The position numbers were made by a program, and so were the translations under genes. The notes under the pieces are model-generated. The model did not search any database, had not been told where the DNA came from, and saw only the letters and a list, made by a program, of their open reading frames with translations. From Acanthochlamys bracteata (taxonomy: Eukaryota; Streptophyta; Magnoliopsida; Pandanales; Velloziaceae): DNA of 64,000 nt. Where the stretch lies: contig CM034137.1 of NCBI GenBank assembly GCA_019914995.1, positions 3,224,001 to 3,288,000 on the forward strand, in the 5' to 3' direction. Within the stretch, counting starts at the first letter, position 1; every line of letters starts with the position of its first letter. This document shows, one piece after another, positions 38,560 through 50,639 of the stretch.

Positions 38560-38963
38560 TCTTTAAGAGTATTTTAGAGCATTTTTTTTTCAGTTTTTAA
38601 ATTGTGAGATGTTTAAATTCAACTTCCATCAGTAGATATGAAAATATTTTAGTGAGAAATATATTGATAAAATTTGAATTCAATCGTATCATGAATAACC
38701 ATCATCAAACTACATATCAAGATGATAAGAATAATATATATATACACATTATTCTAAATACTTAGAAGCTTTTTTTAGCACTCTATTTTCGATTTATGGT
38801 GAGAGTGGCTTTTAAATTCAGTTCACACATTTAGATATGAAAAATTATGATTAGAGACATACTAATAATATTTTAACTCAATCAGACTATGAATCGATAT
38901 TCATTTAACCACTTGATGAAGATGATAGAAAAAACTTTAAAATATAAAAGCTTTAACTCCATC

Positions 38964-39004
<41 letters not shown>

Positions 39005-39390
39005 AGAGGAACAAAAGTGCTCTATTTTTATAAGCACTTTCTTTCTATTTATGATCATGACAACTTTCAAATCTAATTTCTACTATTGGATATGAAAAAT
39101 GATGAATTAAAATCGTACTCACAAACTTTTAGCTCAATCGATCACAAATTCATCTCCATCCAGTTATTTAATTAAGATGATAGAAAGAAAAAAAACTTAT
39201 ATATATATATATATATATTATTTTTGTCATTTGATTAAGTGGTCTAAATGTCGATTCATAATCCGATTGAGATGAAACTTTTTGAGGAGGTTTGTAACTA
39301 AAGTTTTTTTCATATTCAACGGTAAAAATTAGATTTGGAGCTCACCTCAATCATAAATCAGAAAGAAAATATCTAAAAATGCCCCTAAAA
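38560..39390. repeat. cluster of ~150 bp direct and inverted repeat units with TA microsatellites
   Basis: Three direct units at about 38583-38720, 38776-38930 and 39022-39190 share TTTAGATATGAAAAAT-like, AACTCAATC and GATGAAGATGATAGAAA-like blocks. A fourth unit at about 39226-39372 is inverted relative to them. Units three and four face each other across a TA run (39198-39218), so the transcript could fold back. A second TA run lies at 38970-39000, between units two and three. Confidence 0.6.
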
Positions 39391-39544
39391 AAAAGTGCTT
39401 CTATTTTTCTCCGTACAAAAATCTTTCTTAATAAAGAAAGGTGGTGTTTAATGTATTTGATCTTATGTTATTTACCATATAACAATAATGCACATCACCA
39501 TGCGCTGCCGTCAAACACTCAAATGATATTGTTAGTAGAGATTC

Positions 39545-39920
39545 AAATATGGACGAGCCGGCCCGACACAACCCGCTTGAGCCAATGAACAGATCAGGTC
39601 GGACTCGCCCCGTTACAATTTTTATGATTAGGCCCGACCTTTTTATTTATTTTATTTTTTTATTTTATATAATAAATAAATAATAAAAATTATTCAAAAA
39701 ATTATAATTAATATAAATTTAAATAATAAATATTTTTTATTAAAAATTGATCTGATTAATCGGTTAATGCGTACGATATTCGAACAGGCGGGCCGATATT
39801 ATTGGCACGATATTGCTTGTTAGATCGGGCTGGATCGGCCAGATTCTATTACTGTTTACGAACCGAATAAGTTAAATTTCAAGTCATTTGAACGGACCGC
39901 GGGCCAGCCCGTTTAGCTCT
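39545..39920. repeat. short interspersed GGCCCG-rich repeat
   Basis: A GC-rich 5' part (GAGCCGGCCCGACACAACCC), an AT-rich centre and a GC-rich 3' part (GGACCGCGGGCCAGCCCG) form a block that stands out from the surrounding AT-rich DNA. The two GC-rich ends are roughly complementary. It is probably a small non-autonomous element; the borders are approximate. Confidence 0.35.
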
Positions 39921-40229
39921 ATTTGAATTTGAAACTCTAATTGTTAGAACGTCCATTTTGTCTCCTTTCGATAATATCGATCTATATGAATTTCAAACAG
40001 AAAAGAAAACTTATCCTTACAATATACTTTGTTTAGAGAAGAGTAAAAATTTGAACTTATTCTTCAAAATTTCAAACTGTATTAACTCTTAAATTGCTAA
40101 ATGAATAATATAACTCTTGATTGTTATATAATATTCTAATTTCTTTCTAACAAGTATTACGGTCTCAATTCCATAAAATATTTCATCCTGAGAGAGAGAG
40201 TTCCTTCCTAATAAAAAATATTGATCGTA

Positions 40230-41062
40230 AGGATGGCAATTTAAATTGGTAGGTCGTTTCGAATCGATCTATTTAATAATAGGGTCAAATTCGTTCAACT
40301 CTAATCCAATTTATACAGATCAAAATTGTCAATTCTAATCCAACTTATTAATAACCGGATCAAACTTTGATCGACTCATATAATAATTAAAATTATTAAT
40401 TTTATATTTTTAAACTTCAGCGAAATTATAAAATCAATTGTAATAAAAGTGCATGATACTGTTAATAACGAGATATAGTGAATGTCTGTTAAAATATGTA
40501 TTAGTATCTTTATCGGTCAGTAGAATATCTAAAAAATTTTCTTTTTATTTTTATTTTTTAAAAATATATGATGACAGTTGAAATTTTATGATTATAAATA
40601 CATATTAATAATTTCGACAAAAATTTTGATGAATATAGTTATCTAACATAATTTTGATAAAAATTTTTATACGAAATCTAAATTCGTCATTATAGAAACA
40701 TCTACATAGTAATATTTTTAAGAATTCTCATCTTACCGTATTTTACTAAGATATAAAAATAACGAATAATTATAAATATCATATAATTTAATAATTTATA
40801 AATTTATTATCGATTATTTTTTTGGCTAATATTTTAAATACGGAAAAGAAAATTCAAATGTTGTCCATTCAAGAAATGGTAATTCGCAATTGATGGATCA
40901 ATTTTGGATTAACATAGATCGACCCATTTAATAACCAAATCAAATTCGCTTAATCCTAATTCAATATATATATTTATATGGATCAATTTTTTTAATCTAT
41001 TTCTAATTAAATAAATCAATTTTAATTACGTTTTCGAATCGAATTATATATTATCACTTCTA
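40230..41062. mobile_element. 833 bp non-autonomous element, copy 1
   Basis: It starts AGGATGGCAA and ends TTATCACTTCTA, a decayed inverted repeat of AGGGGTGGCAA type. It is flanked by ATTGATCGTA on both sides (40220-40229 and 41063-41072). A 10-bp duplication points to a Mutator-like origin. Inside, the first ~150 and last ~180 bases are related in direct orientation. The same unit recurs at 42952-43783. Confidence 0.6.
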
Positions 41063-41362
41063 ATTGATCGTATGTGATTGATGGTTTCTGCTTCGTAAGA
41101 ACATTACCAATTGATTTTAGATCACAATTCCAATTTTTAACAGTCATGTATGAATATTGAAAAATTACTTGAAGTTGCGACGTGTTACGTGATACACACT
41201 TTACGTTCGTCTACGATTATAACACTTTTACACATAAGCCCCGCTGCTATCGCCTGAAACGGCTACAGGTGATTTGACAACAAAACCCAAAAAAAAACAT
41301 GGAAGAGCGACGGAATTTGGAGAAGGCATTAGGCTACCATGCATGCATGCATCGACTTCTCT

Positions 41363-41641
41363 TTAAAAGTAACTAATTCCAACGAAGAGAGTACCCCTAA
41401 CAATTGTAGGCAGGCTGTTGTCGGCAACGAGGGCACGCAGCTTCCAGTCAGGCATTAACGGGTTGGTAAGTCCTCCAAGGACTTTGTCGTCCAAGAACAC
41501 AGACGTGCAGCTGCCTGCGTTCATGGATTGCCGGTGATCATTCGCAACTACGACGGAGTGCTCATGTAGAGCTGACGACCTCTGTTTTCTGTTACAACAA
41601 TTTGGTGCCTCTGATCCTTCTCCTGCTGCACCTCTGCACAT
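41363..41641 (-). CDS. small protein with C-terminal PDWKLR motif, paralogue of 37934-38146
   Basis: This is a single-exon frame of 92 residues starting MCRGAAGEGSEAPNCC. The N-terminal half is Ser/His-rich and unlike the neighbour. From about residue 46 it reads SVFLDDKVLGG, then MPDWKLRALVADNSLP, with VRG close behind. This repeats the arrangement of the gene 3.2 kb away on the same strand. No signal peptide or membrane span is visible. A TATATATATA run on the minus strand at about 41812-41823 could be its TATA box. The function is unknown, and I do not recognise the family. The C-terminus differs from the paralogue after VRG. Confidence 0.6.
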   Translation of the reverse strand: MCRGAAGEGSEAPNCCNRKQRSSALHEHSVVVANDHRQSMNAGSCTSVFLDDKVLGGLTNPLMPDWKLRALVADNSLPTIVRGTLFVGISYF

Positions 41642-41885
41642 ATTTCTTTTACAAAAGATACAAATTGTTGGATGAAACTGAAATGATTAGCTATCTAGAT
41701 CTATAATTGTTAAGGTTGCTTGTTAAGTTGGAGATAGTTAGGAGTATTTACAGGAAGCAACCAAATTAAGATATTGATATTTTCTTTCAATTAATGATGA
41801 TTAGCTATCTCTATATATATATATGAAAGCAAAACCAGCTCAGCTCATCAACTTATCAATCAATTGGAGATTACGTAAATTGTAA

Positions 41886-42165
41886 GAGGTCATTTAAAAT
41901 TGTTTAAAATAAAATATTTTTTTAATTAAATTGTAGTAAATATTTTTAAAATAATTTTTTAAAATAGTTTTATTTAAAAAAATTTTTAAAATATAAATTT
42001 GTGACGTATAATTTGAATCTGAATTTTAAATACTATCTAAATTCTAAACTTTTATGCTTCAAAATTTTAGAAAAAAAATAAAATCCTACACAAATTTTTT
42101 TAAATAAAAAAATAAAATAAAGATAAAATAATATTTGAAAAGTAAAACCAAACGAAAAGTCAGAT
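41886..42165. repeat. AT-rich MITE-like block
   Basis: The segment begins AGAGGTCATTTAAAATTG and ends near AACCAAACG. It is filled with AAATATTTTTAAAATAA-type sequence like the other AT-rich blocks of the window. The ends are imperfect and the borders approximate. Confidence 0.3.
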
Positions 42166-42951
42166 GATCTCTGAAAAGTGCTATATAATTGGCATTTGCA
42201 TTGGCGTTGACATTGCGTGTTAGTTAATTATAATTAAACCTTATGGAATTTCTTCTACATACTGTGATGGTTCATGCTTAGAAGCAAACTCATACATATA
42301 TACGTTAATCTTTTATGGTGTAAAGCTAATTCATTCCTCTCAACTGTAACAAAATATCGATTATCTACATTATGCAAAAACATTTAATTAAGAAAATCAA
42401 CAAAAGCAGATAAAATGATATTAATCGAGTGGAGTACAACAGGTTAGTGATCATCTTTAAAAACAAAGAGTTAATATTGAAAGTGAAAAATGACTAAAAA
42501 CGTAACATGGTTCAATATATAGGACTTTGTTTCAGGTGAATCATTTCCGGAAGTCGTCCCCTCCAGAGGTGGCGATAGAGCATAAACAGCCTGAAAAAAT
42601 TTATATTAATTAGAATTAGTCAATTAATTAATCAATAAAAGAACCTGACATGTTAACTTCTTTCATAATTTAATGTAAAATTATTAGAAAAACAGATTTA
42701 ACTTAACAGAATAGTTGATGATAGGATTACAGTTTAGAACGAAAACACCATTTTGAAAATAAGATGAAACTTGACAATTTACTGTAGAGAACGGTGACAA
42801 ATTATGTTTTTACACCATTTATTAATCAGCAAATCAGTGGTGTAATTATAATAACATTCTCTTACTTGTTCAATTATAAATATCTCACCAGAATTTAAAA
42901 AACAATGATTCATAATAGATTCTCTTCGTTTTTCTTTAAAGTTCTCTCTAA

Positions 42952-43783
42952 AGACGGCAATTTGGATTGGTGGATCAATTTCGAATCGACTTATTTAATA
43001 ATCAGATCAAATTTGTTCAAACCTAACCCAACTCATAAATTTATACGGATCAAAATTATTAATCTTAGTCTAACATATTAATAATTGGATCAAATTTGAA
43101 TCGACTTATTTAATAATTAAAATTTTTAATTTTTAATTCTATATTTTTAAGCTTCAGCGAAATTATAAAATCAGTTATAATAAAAGTACACAATATTCTT
43201 ACTGACAAGATATAGTGAATGCGCATCAAAATATACATTTTTTAGTATCTTCATCAGTTCTTAAAATAAAAAATTAATTTTATTTTTATTTTTTGAAAAT
43301 ATGTGGTGACAATTAAAATTTTTATGATTATAAATATATACGATATGATAAACATAGCTATCTAAAAAATTTTGATAAAAATTTTTATACGAAATCCAAA
43401 TTCGTTAGTACAGAAATACCTACCTAATATTACTTTCGATAATATTATAATTCCTATCTTACACTAGTTTACTAAAATATTAAAATAATAATTAATTATA
43501 AATAGCATATATTTTAATAATTTATAAATTATTATTATCGATTATTCTTTTTGCCAATATTTAATATACGGAAATAAAAAATTAAATATTATTACTTCAA
43601 GGGATTACAATTCGGATTAGTGGGTCAATTTTGAATTAATTCGATTTGACCCATCTAATAACCGGATAAATTCGTTCGAACTCTAATCCAACTCATATAT
43701 TTAAACGGGTCAAATTTTCTAATTCTAATTAAATTGGTCAATTTTAGATTATATTTTTGGATCGGATCCTATACTGCCACCCT
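42952..43783. mobile_element. 832 bp non-autonomous element, copy 2
   Basis: It starts AGACGGCAATTTGG and ends CTGCCACCCT, so the AGGGTGGCA-type inverted end is better kept on the right. It aligns over its whole length and in the same orientation with 40230-41062. Shared blocks include CTTCAGCGAAATTATAAAATC and GATATAGTGAATG. Outside the ends, TTCTCTCTAA on the left and TTTCTCTTAA on the right may be a decayed duplication. It is non-coding. Confidence 0.6.
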
Positions 43784-43834
43784 ACCTTTCTCTTAAAAAA
43801 TAAAGTTAAATGAAGAAAAAGATAATGCACCACA

Positions 43835-43875
43835 GCAGGGAATCGAACCCGGGTCTATGCCACTGGAGCACTTAC
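43835..43875 (-). other. tRNA-like T-arm / RNA polymerase III box-B-like sequence
   Basis: On the minus strand, GGGTTCGATTCCCTGC fits the T-arm and B-box of tRNA genes and of tRNA-derived SINEs. I could not find a matching acceptor stem, anticodon arm or A box at the right distance, so this is a fragment and not a tRNA gene. Confidence 0.35.
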
Positions 43876-43989
43876 AAAGAATATTACAACGATCTTGAAG
43901 CAAACATAAGGGCCTGTCTAAGAGGCCCACCCTAATGTCGCTGAAACGGGCCACCAAGGACATGGGCCGAAGTTTAAAATAATCCGTTT

Positions 43990-45760
43990 TGGTTTTGAGA
44001 TAAGCAAACCAAGCGGATTTTATTTGAAAATGTTATTAAACATAATTCCTACTGAAAATGCTAATAAACCAGAATTGATGAGGTTTTCTAGCAGTACACT
44101 TGCAAAAGTAATAGAATAAATGGAAGACGAATTATCGAGCATATAAGTGAGTTCAAAACGTGTGAAAGAAGTTTTGATGTTAACTTATTATAGTGGACTT
44201 TAAGTTTGAAATCGCAATATTTTATTAAAATCTAGAACCATACTTTTAAAATAAATGGTATTTTATTTAAACTTCTATTATACTGAAGTGATTAATTTAA
44301 TTGGATTGCCTTTCTCTCATGAGCTAATAATAAGTATGCAAAATATCGAAGTGCCTATGCACCATCTTCTACTAAAATAATTCATGTAATAGAAAATTGT
44401 GGAAATCCATTAGAAAAGTCCATGCAAAATTTACCCTGATACTGTTGCAATCAAATTCATCAATTGGCTTTAGCATAATTCTTGTGCTATACTTTTCTGT
44501 TTGCTCAAAGTATTAAATCAAAAGGCAGCGCAGGGCCATCTTTCCAAATCGCTTGTCATAGGCAGGTCCCAACATCCTAAGATTCAGAATATGAGACCAA
44601 AGTAAAGGCATTAAACAACTTAAGAACCAAATACCACGACGAGGTTAGTGGTGGGGAGAAGGCGGATGAAGAAAGATACCACGATGATTGACGTCAGGAA
44701 CCAAGAGATTGAGAGAGGGCTCAATGAACTAGCTCGTCTCGGCACCGGAGCAAAAATTTGGCCAAATTAATAGAGAGAAAAGCTTTATTTAGATGAGGAG
44801 ATAAATTTTCACATCTTCGCACAGCCGATATGCGTGTGGAGAACTCCAGCGAACTTTAGGATTTCCTCAATGATCTAGATACAGCTCAAACGGCTAGCTA
44901 GAACGACACCGACAAAAAGGAAAAGGACCCCGAAAATAGGAAAGAAATAAATTGGCACAGGAGGGGAAAAGCAGCATTTCGGCGAGAGGGTGTCGCAAAA
45001 AGTAGGTGCTTATTGTCGGGAGGAGAAGGAAAAGAAAATAAGAGGAGCCAAGCGAGAGAACTCGGACGAGAGTGAAAAATAAGAGAGTAAAAATGATAGG
45101 ATAGTTTATAAACGTCGTAATTGTTTTAACTTAATATAGACAAATATATTTTTTTAATAAACTTAGTAAATAAGCTCTATACTGTCTTTTAAAAAAGCAT
45201 CATCTTGCTAGTTTTTATTTTGAAATAAAAAAGCAACTTTTTATTTACAATAAATAATTTTGTCAAACACTTATTTTACTAATTAGTGTTTTTTTAACTA
45301 AAAGTAGAAAAAAATTGGAGCCAAAGATGCATGATTGTTTTCAATTTGAAATAACAGCTCTTCTTGTCACCGCCATGATGCTTAGCGTTACCTACATTTT
45401 TTTTGCACGGCATGCAAATAGGTAAAAAAATAAAATTCCTGTAGATGGCCAATTTGATAACATCATCAAGATTAATATGCCAATCAACGTGAACATACTT
45501 GGAAAAAGAAATTCACTGAGTTTTCAACAAAGCCTATAATAAAACTTTTAGCATATATATAATGTGATTACGTAGCAAGACATCAGAAGCAATAATTTTC
45601 ATGCCATATGCAAAATATTCAGCTATCTGACTAGGCTTGGGACTGTACAGATCCTTAGCACACACAGACTTGTCAGGAACTCCAAATTTGAAAGTGTGCT
45701 GCTCATTAGGAAATATGGGAGATCAAGAAGAACAAGAGATAGCCCTAACAGCGCCATGTT
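43990..45760. other. intergenic stretch, nothing assigned
   Basis: A GC-richer section at 44520-45080 stands out from the AT-rich surroundings but has no long open frame or motif I recognise. The rest is AT-rich with no visible gene. Confidence 0.35.
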
Positions 45761-45761
45761 T

Positions 45762-45998
45762 GGGGTGACCATTCCGCTACATTTCATTTTATTTAATTAT
45801 ATATATATTTTAATAAGTTTTATATGATATTTTATAAAATTTATTTAAAATATAGAAAATATAAAAAAATTGAAGTTATGAATTTTATAATTATTTATCT
45901 TTTATTGCTTTTTAAAATAAAAAATATAACTTATTTTTAAATAAAAAAAATATTTTTAAAAAATGTTATTTTAGAAGCACTTCAAACAAACGCTTACA
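45762..45998. mobile_element. AT-rich GTTTGG-ended MITE-like block
   Basis: It begins CCATGTTTGGGGTGACC and ends CACTTCAAACAAACGC, imperfect inverted ends around about 200 bases of almost pure A/T. It is non-coding, and similar in composition and internal words to blocks at 32879-33150 and 48520-48740. The target duplication was not resolved. Confidence 0.45.
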
Positions 45999-46079
45999 GA
46001 AAAGCATGCACCAAACTTTTAAAAAAGAAAACAGTACGTAAGTGTATGCAGCAGCCTTTCGGATTCATGTAGTTTATCA

Positions 46080-46830
46080 GAGATTCAAGTGTCCAACTGG
46101 TTGCTACTCGAGTTCGATCGTGGCATCGATCCTAGATATGGTTGCTGCCAAGCTCGATCACCGCCCAGGTACCATAGAAATATGAGTCACGACGAATCCA
46201 ACAGCTCCTGTAACAAGAATAAAGAATCCATCTTCTCGACGAGGAAGAGCAGAAGATCTAACTCTTCAAAAAGGTATCAGAAAAAAAAAATGAATTTGTC
46301 AAGTTGAATAGTTGAATTGATGACTGTTGTGCAACGCAAAGACAGAAAGATTTTTTCGCTTTTGTTCTCACAGTCAGCTGCAATCCTCTGCCACTCTGGC
46401 TCTTCGATTGAGTGATTGTTGATTGAATTACAAGCGTCTGTGGCTACATACATGTTTCCTCTTATCCTAAGCAGCTCATATTTAAAAAATCCACTAAAGT
46501 GGAAAGCTGATTTATTCGACTATTTCTCATCGGAAGAAGATGAGGTAATATTTATTAGAGCAACCAAACACAATCCAACACAACAGGTGCCGTTCAATGT
46601 TTATGTCTCCGTTCCTCCGGCTAATCCAACCAGCAACATTAGGTCCGTGTTGCGTTCATATTTTTATCATGCAGGATGTTTTGTTGGCTTTCTTTCATTC
46701 TCTTGTTCTTCTCTTTGCTCTCTATTTATCATAGAGTCGGAAGCGACGGTGGTATGTAGATTTTCTGTACTTCTTCGGTTCTTTCAAATACATTTCCTCC
46801 ACTTCTTGATATTGAATGTTTGAATTAAAA
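46080..46830 (+). other. two unrecognised open frames, possibly gene remnants
   Basis: Open frames at 46089-46307 and 46416-46823 lie close together on +. The second contains an acidic patch (FSSEEDEVIFIRATKH) and VPFNVYVSVPPANPTSNIR, and then turns into hydrophobic, cysteine-rich, probably non-coding sequence. I do not recognise the family, and no start context, splice structure or paralogue supports them. They may be exons of a broken gene. Confidence 0.25.
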
Positions 46831-46924
46831 TTGAACTAGTGATTAAATCTTGATTAGAGAAGTTTAAAAATTATCATTGTGGATGAGGTATTTGAAAATT
46901 ACTTTGATTTATATTTTCAGCCAC

Positions 46925-47047
46925 ATTCAGATAGTATCGTTATTGATCAGACTAGTCAACTCGTTGATCTGCCAGGTCAAATAAAAAACTGTCGATCTGA
47001 ATAATTTTTGGAATGGACATTCAATTTGATTCTTACCACTACAATAG
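46925..47047 (+). repeat. truncated third copy of the ~800 bp TIR element
   Basis: GATCTGAATAATTTTTGG and the following GACATTCAATTTGATTC match the 3' end of the element at 13384-14190 (GATCCGAATAATTTTCTGG, then the GTCCAATCCGATTC block). Only the last ~120 bases are present. Confidence 0.45.
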
Positions 47048-47049
47048 TA

Positions 47050-49300
47050 GCGATCAATCTGAAGCCACAAGTAGGCCGAGCTTGAGTTAAATTTAGCTAT
47101 CTATATTTCAACAATGGGTAGTCCAGTTACGCAAAGAAGCCTATCAGTCCATCATCAGTTGTATGTATGTAAGCAATGCATTCAATATGGTCAGAAGATC
47201 AAAATTAAACAACAGTAGCTCGTGGCCCTTGGTTGCTCTTAAAGAGCCAAAGCATGACTCATCAGATAAAAAAGTAAAAGTATTCTTCGCGTTTGACATT
47301 TCTTCTACCTCAGAGGAGAATAAATAAATGCTTGTAATAACTACTGATTCACATCCACGTCCCGGTTGGTCCCCAGCTCTCGTGCCTTGACTCTCAGCCC
47401 CGTCGGTCCTCCATCTTCGTTAGTCTCGGTGAGTATTTTTAAATTATTTTTTAAAAAATGTTTACTCTTATTTTTAAAATAATAATCATAAATGTTTTTA
47501 TTATGCTAAAATCTTTAATATTTTAAAATTATTAAATAAATTTTATAAAAATTATTAAATATTTATTAACGTAAGTTAAAAAAATTAAAAAATTAATAAG
47601 CTGTCGAACAGGTGTATCATTCTCTACTCGTAGTCTCTTCAGTACCTTAGAATTGATCTGCACCGTTAGCTCAAGCACAGATGTTTTACAAAGGCTTCGA
47701 TCTCGCGAGGTTGCATGTAGATTATCTTTTTGCCATGGCGCGTCTAGGAAAAGTAACTACGAGGGTGCCCTCTCTCCTCCTTGACCGGCTGAATCAACGT
47801 GTAAATTCTTGACGTATCTTTAACTACGTGGACGGCACCACTGCCGTGCACTCCACTCGTGCCAACTCCGTCGCAACTTGACTGTGTGTATTCTAGACTA
47901 ATCTAGGGAGGGTTGAGGACTTGGGCCGCTGTCAATCTTGAGTTGACTCAGTTGAGAGGATTGTTAGCTGATTAGGTCTGCCTTTAAATTTTGGTTATAT
48001 TGCGTCTGTACGTAGAAGCACTTGTTTTCTCGATTGCATGCAAGCTGCTAGTGCTATGCAACGGAGAGAGAGATTTATCGTCTGTTGTAATTGACAGGAA
48101 TTAAGTTAATTCGATAAAAGAATGTTTAAAATAAAATATAATAAATTTGAATTTGAATTTTATAGAAATAGTTTATATAATTAAAACATTCTTATATACA
48201 CAATCAGTAAAATCTGATTCTTTAATGATTCTCAAATCTCCTGTTTTATGTCTGAAGAAAAATGGTTCGTTGATGAATTTATTTTTATTTTGCTTAAAAC
48301 TGATGTTTGAATAAATTTCAAAATATAAATTATAAAGGAAGTAGTGAAAGTATATTTATTTTTTATTACAATTTAACGGTATAATTTTCAATTTGTATAT
48401 GTTATTAGATACAAGTAGAAATTTTTTAAAATTGAACTTTAATTTTTCTAATAAATTGAGTTAAAAATAAGATATTAGATGAAAAGTTGAACTTTTAGCG
48501 GATATATGTTTGAAGATCTTTTTTTTTTCTTTCTAAATTTTTATTTTATATTTTAAATAAATTTTATAAAATATTTTATAAAATTATTTAAAAACTTTAA
48601 AATAAAAAAAATTTATCTCGTAAAATTTTATTATTAACTATTATTTAATAAAAAGTTAATTTTATTTTAAAAAAAATTTAAAATATCTTTATTTTGAAAA
48701 ATTATTTTTTAATAAATGTTTTCAAATATCCCTTAATTATAAATAAGCATACTCTTTCAATTCCGATTAATTTACCTATCAACTAAACTTTTTTTTAAAT
48801 TTTACAAAATAAAGATGTGGTGAGCGTTTCAACTTTCAACAAAGAACTTAACGAGGGATATCGAAATATCGCACCGCTGGAAGAGAAATACTATACAGTC
48901 GAGATTTTGGAAGAAGAAAAACGAGGAGGAGAAGGAGAAGATCTCGCGAGGTGCCGTGCTGGCAGCGTGATATTGGTTCTGCATTCGGGTTCAACGGCAC
49001 GCCAGCAACTATGTAACCCAGATAATGGAACTAATTCGCTGGCCTCGCTACTATGAGGGCCCCATGCATGCTCTACCTCTACGTCCACCGGCCCACGCGG
49101 GTTGCCGTCGTCCAACTTAAACCACTCCGATATGAAACGCGTACCCGTTTATCGGACCCAATAACTCGACCACCAATAAGAAAGCAAGAACGAGTCATCT
49201 AATAGAAAAGATCTCGTGTGAGCATCTCTAATCAGCTCTTCGTGTGACACGTTAGCGTTGAAGTTGCGGTGAGGTTAGGGTTGTCCAAGTAGGCTGTATA
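47050..49300. other. intergenic stretch, mostly unassigned
   Basis: It contains AT-rich MITE-like blocks at about 47435-47610 and 48520-48740, plus GC-richer sequence from 47620 to 47960 and from 48890 to 49280. I find no credible gene. The part from about 49000 is probably promoter of the bZIP gene that follows. Confidence 0.35.
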
Positions 49301-49349
49301 CCATATTGATATACGGACGCGTGTTTGGTGACGTGGCGGTCGCATTGGC

Positions 49350-49587
49350 GCCCGGCTCTCCTCGTTCTTCTTCTTCCCCTTCTTCCCTTACTTTTTCTCT
49401 CTTCTCTTCCCTCTCTGAAACTTCGTTTTTATTTTCTGTTCTTGCAGCAATTAATATTTTCTTTTCTTTTTCCACGATTTTAGTTTGGAATTTTAAGAAA
49501 GCTTGCGCTGGTGTTGGAATTCTCTGTTTAAGTTTCTGGCGCGGAGCTGGAGATTTCTCGAAGGATTTCGGAAATTTCAAACTTCAG
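49350..49587 (+). other. probable non-coding first exon of the bZIP gene
   Basis: A pyrimidine-rich leader-like segment ends in CTTCAG followed by the donor GTACGC at 49588. The next usable acceptor before the start codon is GAGCAG at 51066-51071, 20 bases before the ATG at 51092. A 5' UTR intron of this kind is common in plant G-box factor genes. The transcription start is not determined. Confidence 0.5.
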
Positions 49588-49784
49588 GTACGCTAAGGAT
49601 CACAAGTCCCGTGCTCAAGAAATATATATTTTTGTTGAAAAACATTTGAAACGTTTTTTGGTTTAAAATTCTGCTTCTTTTTTGTTGTTTTTCCATTGTT
49701 GTGTATCTGCTTTTATACCATTGATCAGTTAAAAGTTACCATTTTTTACCTTTTCGTATTTATTTAGTGGTAGCTTCTATGTTC

Positions 49785-50639
49785 TAATGCGAGAGAGAGA
49801 GAGAGAGAAGAGAAGAGAATAACTATTTGAAAATGTTGGGTTCCAGAAGTTGGTTAAACTGCAACAAGGCAAAAGAACAGAACATTTTACGAAGGAAACA
49901 TGTAAAAGAATAAATTCTTGATTTGGTGGGGGGTGATTTCGTCCTTTTTGTTTGTGCTTATGAACAAGGTCTCCATCAAGTTCTGGATCTCTCTGCTTGA
50001 TTGGGACATTTGTCAAAAGACAAAGTTGCCCTTATTCTCTTTTGAAGTCTCCATTACGCCATTACCAGTTAACTAATAGATTTTGGGGGGGGGGGAGGGG
50101 GGAGGAAGTTCATTATTCAACAGAATTGGTGGCTTCTGTAGTGTTGCTGTTAATAAGCTAAAATAGAGTGTGCCATGAATTGTTAATATTGTATTTTAGT
50201 AAGATGATACTTGGTAAAATTCAAAAACTATTTTTAACAGCATTTGTTGATGGGATGGAGAATAGAAGAGAGGTTACAAAGTTGCTAGTTTAATGATTTC
50301 AATAATAATGAATGATTCGAAGAACTTATCTTACTGATTGTTCTTTGTTATCGTACTGGCATCAGTCTCATAGTTTCATTTCTTAGATATCTATATAAGC
50401 CTAAGGTCAACTCCGGAGATGTATTCCAAAGGCAGCATCAAACCATCAATTGCACAGCATCCTTTCATGTACTTGTTGATTTTTGTGTATTGTTTGCCAA
50501 TGCAAAGGGAACTGATACTTGGATGTGACGAATGGAAACAAGTATGATTATGGGAATTAGATTGTGTAAATAATTGAGTTCTTAGAGGATTCTCTATCAC
50601 TACTGTTTTCTTGATAGTCATGATAAATGCACTCCTATG

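Noticed and set aside
38970-39220. TA runs as a replication origin or CRISPR-like array
   Set aside because: They are ordinary dinucleotide microsatellites. The neighbouring repeat units are only four, of ~150 bp and mixed orientation, not a CRISPR array.
41336-41353. CATGCATGCATGCATC run as seed-type RY promoter motif
   Set aside because: It lies just downstream of the 3' end of the minus-strand small gene and has no plus-strand gene close by, so a promoter role is not supported.
43835-43875. Possible tRNA gene
   Set aside because: Only the T-arm-like part fits. No cloverleaf with acceptor and anticodon stems could be drawn, so it was listed only as a fragment.
46416-46823. Polyphenol-oxidase-like C-terminal domain
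   Set aside because: A weak resemblance (acidic patch followed by a VPFNVYV strand) was not enough. No copper-binding part or neighbouring exon was found.
49275-49580. Open frames on both strands at the bZIP leader
   Set aside because: Both come from the purine/pyrimidine-rich leader exon. The segment is better explained as 5' UTR with a splice donor at 49588.
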